Shown here: piece after piece, positions 29,012 to 36,838 of the stretch | Layout: every line of letters starts with the position of its first letter | Position numbering within the stretch: position 1 is the stretch's first letter | DNA from: Fibrobacter sp. UWB11 | GTDB lineage: Bacteria > Fibrobacterota > Fibrobacteria > Fibrobacterales > Fibrobacteraceae | NCBI RefSeq assembly: GCF_900143015.1 | Contig: NZ_FSRT01000002.1 | Coordinates: 558,001 to 622,000, forward strand | Direction of reading: 5' to 3' | DNA: 64,000 bases | Notes under the pieces: generated by a model | What the model was told of the DNA's origin: nothing | Seen by the model: the letters and a program-made list of their open reading frames with translations, nothing else | The model's database searches: none | Translations under genes and position numbers: made by a program

Positions 29012-29980
29012 TTACTTCAGCACAATTTTGTCCACAAAATTGACGGATTTGCCGGTCACTTGGACCATGTACACGCCAACATCGAGAGAAGAAAGGTCTA
29101 GCGTAGAGCCATTGTCAATGGAGCCCTTGGCGACTACTTGCCCCTGGATGTTCTTGACCTCGACCGTAGCGGCTAAATTTACGCCGGAAATGCCGAGATT
29201 ACGCCCCAAGAGGGTTGCCTTGGCATTGGATGGTCCTCGAACTGAATTAATCGCATCATAAGGTAGACTAGGACCGCAACAGCCACAGCTTTGCGGGCAA
29301 GATCCATCGTACGGGCCAATAGCGCAGATGTTAAAGTCATACGTCCCCGGCTGAGCCTGCATCTTAAATTTCACCGAAACAAGCTGTTTTGCAGCCTCCT
29401 CACCTGAAATTTTCGTAGTCCCCTTGTACCAGGAAGGCTGCGTAAAGCCAGACCAAGGAATAGCCTTGGATGTAGAAGCTGAGGCCGCCTTCGAAAGAAA
29501 AGTTGCCGGATTTGCGTAACCAATTGTAGCGTCAAACTCGCCGAGACCAAGTTCAAGAGACGGAGCAACAGAAGAAGTATAAGTAATGCAGAGGCCACCC
29601 CAAGCGGAAGCATCACCTGGAACCGGATTACCAGAAGCGTCTTCACCAACAACGTTGAAACCGATTCCAACGAACGGATTATAGGTCAAAATGCCTTTAT
29701 CGAGAACCGCCGAACCACAGATACCACCGCAGTGCTCGATTACAGGATCACTCCCAGAATTGGAATTAAATTCGTCAGATTCAACCGGCCATACAACCTT
29801 CGAATTACCACCATCGTCATTGTCATTATAGCTGTACCAATACCCATGAGTACCGGATCCATTACCAAGGCCCGTTTGAATCTGAGATTCCCCGTATCCA
29901 CCGTACCACGTTTCAAACTCACCTGCGAATGCGGCAGAAACAGCGAACAACGCCGAAGCGGCAAAAATCTTCTTGTTCAT
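29012..29980 (-). CDS. Secreted tandem paralogue A with sorting-type tail
   Basis: The 322-residue protein has a signal peptide (cleavage after AAFA), a beta-sandwich-like domain (about 20-240) and a C-terminal module. The domain starts YWYSYNDNDDGGNSKVVWPV, resembling the start of carbohydrate-binding jelly rolls such as CBM11, and contains HCGGICGSA, AWGGLCITYTS and DFNICAIGP. The tail ends LDLSSLDVGVYMVQVTGKSV, typical of type IX sorting domains. A CGCCG-type Cys cluster (SCPQSCGCCGP) precedes it. A role in fibre binding is inferred only. It has its own GGAGG Shine-Dalgarno and terminator. Confidence 0.75.
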   Translation of the reverse strand: MNKKIFAASALFAVSAAFAGEFETWYGGYGESQIQTGLGNGSGTHGYWYSYNDNDDGGNSKVVWPVESDEFNSNSGSDPVIEHCGGICGSAVLDKGILTYNPFVGIGFNVVGEDASGNPVPGDASAWGGLCITYTSSVAPSLELGLGEFDATIGYANPATFLSKAASASTSKAIPWSGFTQPSWYKGTTKISGEEAAKQLVSVKFKMQAQPGTYDFNICAIGPYDGSCPQSCGCCGPSLPYDAINSVRGPSNAKATLLGRNLGISGVNLAATVEVKNIQGQVVAKGSIDNGSTLDLSSLDVGVYMVQVTGKSVNFVDKIVLK

Positions 29981-30033
29981 AACAATCCTCCTATTTCAAA
30001 CAAACACTAATGAATTAATATATAATTTTTTGA

Positions 30034-30062
30034 CAAAAAAAAGGGCCGCTTGTGCGAGCCCT
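30034..30062 (-). terminator. Terminator of tandem paralogue B
   Basis: Minus strand: GGGCTCGC, ACAA loop, GCGGCCC followed by eight T. Confidence 0.75.
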
Positions 30063-30084
30063 CTAAAATTTGACAGATTCGAAA

Positions 30085-31038
30085 TTACTTCAGCACGATT
30101 TTATCTACGAAGTTGACAGACTTGCCGATCACATGGACCATGTACACGCCAACATCGAGAGAAGAAAGGTCTAGCGTAGAGCCTTTGTCAATGGAACCCT
30201 TGGCAACAACTTGACCTTGGATGTTCTTGACTTCGATTGTAACAGCCGAATTTATGCCAGAAATTCCGAGATTACGCCCTAAAAGGGTCGCCTTGGCATT
30301 GGAAGCTTCGCGAACCGGTTTAATTGCATGAGGCACAGGACCGCAACAACCACAACTTGCCGGGCAGATGCCACCCGTGTACGGACCAATAGCGCAGATG
30401 TTGAAGTCATAGTTACCCGCAGCAGCCTGGATCTTGAACTTGACTGAAACGAGCTGTGCAGCAGCGTCAGTACCGCTCATCTTTGTGGTACCCTTGTACC
30501 AAGACGGCTGAGTAAAGCCAGACCACGGAATGGACTTCGTTGCAGCGGCAGAAGCAGCCTTAGCAAGAGAAGCAGCCGGGTTAGCGTAACCGATCGTTGC
30601 GTCAACGTCGCCGAGACCGAGTTCGAGAGACGGAGCAGCAGCAGAAGTATAAGTAATGCAGAGGCCACCCCAAGCAGAAGCGTCACCCGGCACCGGATCA
30701 CCAGAAGCGCCTTCGCCAACGACGTTGAAGCCGATACCAACGAACGGGTTATAGGTCAAGGAACCCTTGGCAAGAGCTGCAGTACCGCAGATACCACCGC
30801 AGTGTTCAACAACCGGGTCCATAGCGGTAGCAGAGTATTCGTTACCGAGTTCGACCGGCCAAATAACCTTGGATTCACCACCGTCACCGTCGTCGCCGTA
30901 GCTGAACCAGTAACCGTAGGTGTTGGATTCGTTACCGATACCTGTTTCGACCTGCGGAGCATCGCCCAGCCAGGTGTCAAAAGCAAATACAGCAGAGGCA
31001 GCAAGAAGTGCCGATGCAATTATGATTTTCTTGTTCAT
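30085..31038 (-). CDS. Secreted tandem paralogue B (mosaic of A and C)
   Basis: The 317-residue protein has the same layout as paralogue A: signal peptide (VFA), domain with YWFSYGDDGDGGESKVIWPV, Cys cluster and sorting tail. Residues 1 to about 225 are nearly identical to paralogue C at 31269-32201, and the DNA of this part is also almost identical. In contrast the last 80 residues (ASNAKATLLGRNLGISG, KGSTLDLSSLDVGVYMV) match paralogue A. The gene therefore looks like a recombinant. The Shine-Dalgarno is AAGGAGG. Its function is not recognised; carbohydrate binding is a guess from the setting. Confidence 0.75.
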   Translation of the reverse strand: MNKKIIIASALLAASAVFAFDTWLGDAPQVETGIGNESNTYGYWFSYGDDGDGGESKVIWPVELGNEYSATAMDPVVEHCGGICGTAALAKGSLTYNPFVGIGFNVVGEGASGDPVPGDASAWGGLCITYTSAAAPSLELGLGDVDATIGYANPAASLAKAASAAATKSIPWSGFTQPSWYKGTTKMSGTDAAAQLVSVKFKIQAAAGNYDFNICAIGPYTGGICPASCGCCGPVPHAIKPVREASNAKATLLGRNLGISGINSAVTIEVKNIQGQVVAKGSIDKGSTLDLSSLDVGVYMVHVIGKSVNFVDKIVLK

Positions 31039-31216
31039 AGCAATCCTCCTTATTTAGAACAAACACTCACAAACCAATATAACATTTTATCAAAACAAAA
31101 GAACTAAAAATATACAAGCGTATTCGGAACTGTATGGATCCTATCGCAATTGTATAACAAGAAATAATGGTTTCTATCGGCACTTCGTGCCTCCAGAATG
31201 ACAACGCTTAGAATAC

Positions 31217-31244
31217 AGAAAAGGGCCGCTTGCGCGACCCTTCT
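31217..31244 (-). terminator. Terminator of tandem paralogue C
   Basis: Minus strand: AAGGGTCGC, GCAA loop, GCGGCCCTT, then TT. Confidence 0.65.
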
Positions 31245-31268
31245 CTAAAGATTCTTTGGAATCCGAAA

Positions 31269-32201
31269 TTACTTCAACACGATCTTGTTGGAGAAGTTGA
31301 CGGACTTGCCAGCAACGCGAACCATGTAAACGCCAGCATCGAGAGCAGCGAGGTTCATTGCGCTAGAAGCGTCACCCTTAGCAACAACCTGACCCTGGAG
31401 GTTCATGACTTCTGCAGTAGCGTTGGACTTAACGCCAGAGAAGCTGAGGGTACGGCCAGTGAGGTTTGCCTTAACAGAGGAAGAAGCACGGACAGCCTTA
31501 ACATTTGTCTGACCGCAGATGGACGGGCAGGTGCCACCAGTGTACGGACCGATAGCGCAGATGTTGAAGTCATAGTTACCAGCAGCAGCCTGGATCTTGA
31601 ACTTAACAGCAACGAGCTGTGCAGCAGCGTCAGTACCGCTCATCTTTGTGGTACCCTTGTACCAAGACGGCTGAGTAAAGCCAGACCACGGAATGGACTT
31701 CGTTGCAGCGGCAGAAGCAGCCTTAGCAAGAGAAGCAGCCGGGTTAGCGTAACCGATCGTTGCGTCAACGTCGCCGAGACCGAGTTCGAGAGACGGAGCA
31801 GCAGCAGAAGTATAAGTAATGCAGAGGCCACCCCAAGCAGAAGCGTCACCCGGCACCGGATCACCAGAAGCACCTTCACCAACGACGTTGAAGCCGATAC
31901 CAACGAACGGGTTATAGGTCAAGGAACCCTTGGCAAGAGCTGCAGTACCGCAGATACCACCGCAGTGTTCAACAACCGGGTCCATAGCGGTAGCAGAGTA
32001 TTCGTTACCGAGTTCGACCGGCCAAATAACCTTGGATTCACCACCGTCACCGTCGTCGCCGTAGCTGAACCAGTAACCGTAGGTGTTACTATCGTTACCA
32101 ATACCAGTTTCGACCTGCGGAGCATCGCCCAGCCAGGTGTCAAAAGCAAATACAGCAGAGGCAGCGAGAAGTGCCGATGCAAGTGTAAGTTTCTTATTCA
32201 T
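31269..32201 (-). CDS. Secreted tandem paralogue C with sorting-type tail
   Basis: The 310-residue protein has a signal peptide (cleavage after AVFA) and a beta domain nearly identical to paralogue B. Its tail is distinct (ANLTGRTLSFSGVKSN, MNLAALDAGVYMVRVAGKSV) and it lacks the CGCCG cluster, having CPSICGQTN instead. It is the first of the three in transcription order and has its own upstream region and GAGAGAG-type ribosome site. Function unknown; secretion is likely from the signal peptide and tail. Confidence 0.75.
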   Translation of the reverse strand: MNKKLTLASALLAASAVFAFDTWLGDAPQVETGIGNDSNTYGYWFSYGDDGDGGESKVIWPVELGNEYSATAMDPVVEHCGGICGTAALAKGSLTYNPFVGIGFNVVGEGASGDPVPGDASAWGGLCITYTSAAAPSLELGLGDVDATIGYANPAASLAKAASAAATKSIPWSGFTQPSWYKGTTKMSGTDAAAQLVAVKFKIQAAAGNYDFNICAIGPYTGGTCPSICGQTNVKAVRASSSVKANLTGRTLSFSGVKSNATAEVMNLQGQVVAKGDASSAMNLAALDAGVYMVRVAGKSVNFSNKIVLK

Positions 32202-32634
32202 AATTCTCTCTCTTTTTTAACTGTTTTACCCAAATTGGGTGATTTGGACAACAATATATTTTTTTTTCTTCAAAAATGCCATACTTACAGCCATTTGAAA
32301 AAAAAATTTACATTAGAAGATACAAACCGCCCTTTCTCTAGTAATATAGCACATCGCGAGCGGCCAAAGTACATACAAATTTCCTTACAAATTACTTTTG
32401 TGTATTTTATCACATAAATGGAACGCAACTTTTTTATTACGATAACGGGTATTTCATTCTAGCCCGCAGAAAGCTACATTATATAGTAATACCAAACAGG
32501 GTGACGGTGTAAAACCCAAACACAAAAGCTCAACGAGCAACGTGTTACAATAGTAAACAAAAAATTAGCCTAAAATGTTTACTATCTTGGATTTATTAAG
32601 ATAATTTTTGTCAAAACAAAAGGAAACAACACTC
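32202..32634. other. Divergent regulatory region between paralogue C and GH5
   Basis: No gene is seen. The region is A+T-rich and holds an ACCCAA-A-TTGGGT palindrome at 32227-32239, a 10-bp inverted repeat at 32550-32585, and the GH5 Shine-Dalgarno AAAGGAAAC. Confidence 0.6.
32550..32585. promoter_or_regulatory. Inverted repeat, possible operator of the GH5 gene
   Basis: ATAGTAAACA (32550-32559) and TGTTTACTAT (32576-32585) are perfect reverse complements, 16 nt apart, ending 49 nt before the GH5 ATG. Confidence 0.5.
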
Positions 32635-34866
32635 ATGAAATTGACAAAGCTACTGACAAGCATCTTGGCAGGCGCGGCTATATCCGCCTTTGCAGCCGAT
32701 GCATCAACAGCAACCCCCAAGAAAGTTGGGCCGGTATCTTATTACGGCGCACTCCACACTAGCGGCAGTAAGATTATTGGCGCGAAGAATAACCAGCAGG
32801 TCATGCTCCGCGGCGTGAGCCTTTTCTGGTCCGATGCAACGGGTCTTTCTTACTATAACCCGACCGTCATTTCATGGGTTGTAGACAACTTGAAGATCGA
32901 CGTGTTCCGTTACGCCATGGGTATCGAATACTACGACTCCAATGGCGGCACCAAGAACAAGCTGGACGATCAGGTTTCTTATACGAAGTCCCCGGAAGGC
33001 CAACTCTCCACCATCGACAGAATGGTCCAGGCTGCTATCGAAAACGACGTCTATATCGTCATCGACTGGCATAGCCACAGAGCTCACCTCGAAACAAGCA
33101 TCGCCAAGGATTTCTTCGCCAAGATTTCCCAGAAATACAAAGATGTCCCGAACATCATCTATGAAATCTACAACGAACCGGTCAGCGGTAGCGGTGGCGA
33201 CTGGGGTGCCATCAAGAACTACGCCAACTCCGTTGTCCCAGCCATCCGTACCAACACGCAGAACTTGATCATCGTCGGTACGCCGAACTGGTCTCAGCAC
33301 CCGGAACAGGGCGCAAGAGACCCGATCCAATCCACGAACATTGCTTACGTTTTGCACTTCTACGCCTCCAGCCACTCCAAGGGTAGCTACGGCAGTAACG
33401 TCTCTAGCGCACTCAGCGCCGGTTATCCGGTGTTCATCTCTGAATGGGGTACCACGAACGCTGACGGTGACGGCGAACCGAACTCCAGCGCAACAAACGA
33501 ATGGACTCAGTTCATGGACCAGAACATGATTCCGAACTGCAACTGGAGCTTGCGTCAGCAGACTTCCGATGTGGACCAGAAGAGTGAAAAGTCCGCCATC
33601 TTCGCTGGTGAAAAGTCCCTCATCACGGCCGCAGCCCTCGATGCAGCAACTTTCACCTCCTCGGGTAATATCATCAAGAGCTACCTCACCAAGAACGCAC
33701 GTTCCTGGGCAGACTCCCTCGTCAAGGGCAAGAGCGGCAGCTGCTCCTTCAAGGCTACAACAGCCAAGCAGACTGACGGCAAGATTTCTGGAGTCCTCAA
33801 GTCCGGTTGTACTTACACTTCCAGCAACGAAAAGGTTGCTTCCGCTTCTGGCAGCGACATCGTCGTGGGCGACTATGGTTTCGCCATCCTCACTGGTAAT
33901 GACGGTTCTCAGTCTATCGTGACGGTCAAGCAAGTTGCAGGCCAGACCATCACGAACCTCTCTGATATCACTTGCAATTACTCCGGTAGCTGCACTGCCG
34001 CATCCAAGAACGGCATGTCTCGCGACTTCGACGGTGACGGCGTCAAGGACTACCTCCTCACCATGGACGACAAAACCAATGAAGGCTCCAAGTTCACCCT
34101 CACTTCTCTTGACCCGACAACCGTTTCTGTAAGCAAGTCCAAGTGCACCAACAACAACTGCTCCAACTCTCAGAAGAACCAGCAAGTTTGGATGTTGCAC
34201 TTCCACAAGTACGGCACAGCCAAGGTCGTTGCATCGGCACCTGCAATTACAGGTTTCCGCGCCATGCAGGACACCTTCGAAATTACTTATAAGAAGGGTT
34301 CCTACAACATGAACAACAAGTTCAAGGACCAGACCATCGCTCTTGGCGGCACCACTACTGAAGGCTTCCCGGACGCAATGCTTGGCAGCGCAGTGACCTA
34401 CACGTTCAACGGCCAGCCCACCACGCCTTACTTGACAAAGGTCGGCAACGCATTCGTCGGCGGAAACCAGAACGCAATTTTCGTTGTCACGGCTCACATT
34501 GCTGAGACTGCGGACTACGAAGAATTCGAAAGATCTGTAACGGTTATCGTTGGCGACGCTGGTACCGCAGTCAACTTGGCCGATTGGATCGCATACACGC
34601 AGCCGGCAGCCATCAAGCCGACCAACAAGATTGCAAACAGCCTCAACGCACGCATGAACGGCTCGATGCTCCAGTTCACGACCAAGAATACCGGTCTCGT
34701 GAAGGTCGACATCTACGATGCTCTCGGCGCAAGCGTGAAGCAGATGTCCGAAGTCTACGGCAATGGCAGCCACGCCATCGACCTCAAGGGTCTCCCGAAC
34801 GGCTCCTACACGCTCGTTGTCCGCCAGGGTAGCCAGAAGGCTTCCATCCGCTGGACGAACAAGTAA
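32635..34866 (+). CDS. Secreted GH5 endoglucanase with sorting-type tail
   Basis: The start at 32635 (MKLTKLLTSILAG) gives 743 residues with a signal peptide cut near AFA-ADA. The GH5 domain (about 30-330) shows GVSLFWSDATG, DVFRYAMG, the acid/base in YEIYNEPVSG near residue 185 and the nucleophile in FISEWGTTNADG near 270. GH5 enzymes of this subtype cleave beta-1,4-glucan with retention. Two beta-rich Big/Ig-like modules with paired cysteines follow (about 370-640). The last 70 residues form a sorting-type tail (VDIYDALGASV, GNGSHAIDLKGLPNGSY). An intrinsic terminator follows at 34911. Confidence 0.93.
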   Translation: MKLTKLLTSILAGAAISAFAADASTATPKKVGPVSYYGALHTSGSKIIGAKNNQQVMLRGVSLFWSDATGLSYYNPTVISWVVDNLKIDVFRYAMGIEYYDSNGGTKNKLDDQVSYTKSPEGQLSTIDRMVQAAIENDVYIVIDWHSHRAHLETSIAKDFFAKISQKYKDVPNIIYEIYNEPVSGSGGDWGAIKNYANSVVPAIRTNTQNLIIVGTPNWSQHPEQGARDPIQSTNIAYVLHFYASSHSKGSYGSNVSSALSAGYPVFISEWGTTNADGDGEPNSSATNEWTQFMDQNMIPNCNWSLRQQTSDVDQKSEKSAIFAGEKSLITAAALDAATFTSSGNIIKSYLTKNARSWADSLVKGKSGSCSFKATTAKQTDGKISGVLKSGCTYTSSNEKVASASGSDIVVGDYGFAILTGNDGSQSIVTVKQVAGQTITNLSDITCNYSGSCTAASKNGMSRDFDGDGVKDYLLTMDDKTNEGSKFTLTSLDPTTVSVSKSKCTNNNCSNSQKNQQVWMLHFHKYGTAKVVASAPAITGFRAMQDTFEITYKKGSYNMNNKFKDQTIALGGTTTEGFPDAMLGSAVTYTFNGQPTTPYLTKVGNAFVGGNQNAIFVVTAHIAETADYEEFERSVTVIVGDAGTAVNLADWIAYTQPAAIKPTNKIANSLNARMNGSMLQFTTKNTGLVKVDIYDALGASVKQMSEVYGNGSHAIDLKGLPNGSYTLVVRQGSQKASIRWTNK

Positions 34867-34910
34867 GTAGTAGATAATGGCGGGTTCAACCCGCAAAACA
34901 GATATGAAAA

Positions 34911-34937
34911 ACTCCAGCCGCTGGCTGGAGTTTTTTT
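34911..34937 (+). terminator. Intrinsic terminator of the GH5 gene
   Basis: ACTCCAGCC / GGCTGGAGT, 3-nt loop, then TTTTTT. A second hairpin GCGGGTT-C-AACCCGC lies just before it at 34880-34894. Confidence 0.85.
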
Positions 34938-34954
34938 CTTGCAAAAATTTTGAA

Positions 34955-34987
34955 AAGGAGATGCCCGCTCGGTGGCGGGCATGACAA
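34955..34987. repeat. Palindromic repeat, ATGCCCGC arms
   Basis: GGAG, ATGCCCGC, loop TCGGTG, GCGGGCAT, then GACAA. Confidence 0.8.
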
Positions 34988-35016
34988 CGCATTTTCGTGA
35001 AGATTCTTGTAAGGTT

Positions 35017-36750
35017 CTATTGTTTCGAGCCGTTCAGCTTGTAAGAGCGTTCTCCATCGCGGATAATCACGTTATTGCGGGTACGCTCAACGAAGGGAAC
35101 TTTTTGCTTTTGTGCGGACTTAGAGATTGAGTTCAACCTTGCCGTGTGCTTATTCTCATCGTAAACATAACGTCCGATGTAGACTCCATAGCCCGACAAT
35201 CTATTAGCAAATTGAATACAGTCTGCGCCTATCGTTTCACCACAAACGCTCAGGTAAACATCAATATTACCACCGCTCCAATCTCCATATTTAAGTTCGC
35301 TCAGATTTACGTCAAATGAAATTTCATTGTTGCCATCAAACGTCATTACAGTATCTCCGCCAGCAACCGAAATTGTACGGCTATGGACGTCACGAAAATC
35401 AACATTTGACATTTCAATATATTTTGCCAATGGTGCAGGGACGGTATCCAAATTTCCCTGCCTTTGAGGAATCGACAAGACCAATTTCGTTTTCATCTTG
35501 CGCGTCAAATTCCCAAAACCTACATTCTGAAAGCGCAACTTCGCACGGAACATGCCATCAGAGCCCACCGTATCGCTCAGCCAAGATTCGCGCAGAACGT
35601 AACGGTAGCCCAAGTGGTCATTAATGTACTTGAAACCCGTAAGCGAATCAATTTTCGTGCCATCGTACTCAAAATCTGTCCCTTTAAAATGAGATTTTTT
35701 CCAGCTATCAATCAGGTTGTTGTTCCACTGGATATTCAAATAGCTCGTATGTGTGCGGAAGCCCTCGTATGCAAGGAATTCCGGCGTATTGATGACCTGA
35801 TAACCGTTTGCAGTCGTAAGCGCCTCGCCGCCATAAGGCGTGTTGATACCGTACTTTTCGAGCCAAGCAACACCTTCTTCGCGGCAGATGGACGTTTTGC
35901 AATCCGCGCCCCACGTGCCATAATCATATTGCGTACCCAAGTAGCCATCGTTGAACATTCCCACGCGGTACATCGTATCGCCCTTGGCTTTTGCGATTTC
36001 AGCAAACTTTTCGCCATCGATATGGAAGTCCACGCCCCAATTGTCAAAACCGAGCACCTTCGCTGAATAGTTCCCTGTTCGCGTTAGAATCTTGAGTTCA
36101 GGAGGTGTGCTGCGGAGCATCAGGTTCGTCGCTTCGGCAACGCGGTCATAAGTAATGCTCGTGTCGGAGTGCATTTCGCCATAGGCGCCGTGCATGCCCA
36201 TTTCGAGCGCGACAATCACATCGGTATTCTTTGAAAGCACAGGGGCAAGCTGCTCCACATGGCGTAACACCCACTTGTGTTCCGGTGTCACGTTGCTACG
36301 GCCATTGTACCACGGGTCATAACAGATGCGCACGATAACGTGCCCACCATTCTTGCGGATATTGTCAAACGTCGTCTGCAAAACGCCTAGAGCATCTTCC
36401 GTGAGGTCCTGGCTTTTGCCCCATGTCGTATCCTTCTTGCCACCCGTTGTATCAATCCCAAGCCATGCACGGCTACTAAATTCCGAGATTTCAGCACGCA
36501 AATGCAAAAGCTTGCTATACGGTTTTTCGATCGGCTTACCGCCCGAAGGCTTTATATGCAATACCTGCGGTGTGTAGAATCCGCGGTCGTAATTCGTTAG
36601 AGTAAGCATGTGGTCGGTCGTGTCGATATCCTGTTTCACGAGCCCCGCCGCAAAAACAGGAGATTGCGGCAAGGCAAGCAACATAACCATAAGTGCAGAA
36701 TGCGCAAAATGCGCGGCACCCCTCAAATTGAAAAAACTAGAAACACTCAT
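35017..36750 (-). CDS. Secreted DUF4874/DUF4832 protein
   Basis: The start at 36750 (MSVSSFFNLRGAAHF) gives 577 residues with a signal peptide ending PVFAAG. The first half matches the DUF4874 pattern (TNYDRGFYTPQVLHI, GHVIVRICYDPWYNG, VALEMGMHGAYGEMHSD). The second half matches DUF4832 (FNDGYLGTQYDYGTW, GGEALTTANGYQVINTPEF, and a late beta domain). The fold resembles TIM-barrel glycosidases, and glycan processing is suspected, but no activity is established. The TATATT box ends 6 nt before the ATG with no Shine-Dalgarno, suggesting a leaderless mRNA. Confidence 0.8.
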   Translation of the reverse strand: MSVSSFFNLRGAAHFAHSALMVMLLALPQSPVFAAGLVKQDIDTTDHMLTLTNYDRGFYTPQVLHIKPSGGKPIEKPYSKLLHLRAEISEFSSRAWLGIDTTGGKKDTTWGKSQDLTEDALGVLQTTFDNIRKNGGHVIVRICYDPWYNGRSNVTPEHKWVLRHVEQLAPVLSKNTDVIVALEMGMHGAYGEMHSDTSITYDRVAEATNLMLRSTPPELKILTRTGNYSAKVLGFDNWGVDFHIDGEKFAEIAKAKGDTMYRVGMFNDGYLGTQYDYGTWGADCKTSICREEGVAWLEKYGINTPYGGEALTTANGYQVINTPEFLAYEGFRTHTSYLNIQWNNNLIDSWKKSHFKGTDFEYDGTKIDSLTGFKYINDHLGYRYVLRESWLSDTVGSDGMFRAKLRFQNVGFGNLTRKMKTKLVLSIPQRQGNLDTVPAPLAKYIEMSNVDFRDVHSRTISVAGGDTVMTFDGNNEISFDVNLSELKYGDWSGGNIDVYLSVCGETIGADCIQFANRLSGYGVYIGRYVYDENKHTARLNSISKSAQKQKVPFVERTRNNVIIRDGERSYKLNGSKQ

Positions 36751-36756
36751 ACCCGT

Positions 36757-36762
36757 AATATA
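36757..36762 (-). promoter_or_regulatory. -10 box 6 nt before the DUF4874 gene start
   Basis: Minus strand: TATATT, ACGGGT, ATG. Confidence 0.5.
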
Positions 36763-36776
36763 TATCAAATCAACGC

Positions 36777-36801
36777 AGAAAGCCCGACGTTTCCGCCGGG
36801 C
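36777..36801 (-). terminator. Terminator of the subtilase gene
   Basis: Minus strand: GCCCGGCG, loop GAAA, CGTCGGGC, then TTTCT. Confidence 0.7.
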
Positions 36802-36838
36802 CCCTAACATTTCACAAATGTTTCTACCCTGAACTCAA

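Noticed and set aside
32872-34992. A 706-codon minus-strand open frame opposite the GH5 gene
   Set aside because: The plus strand encodes a complete GH5 enzyme with catalytic motifs and signal peptide; the antisense product has no recognisable feature.
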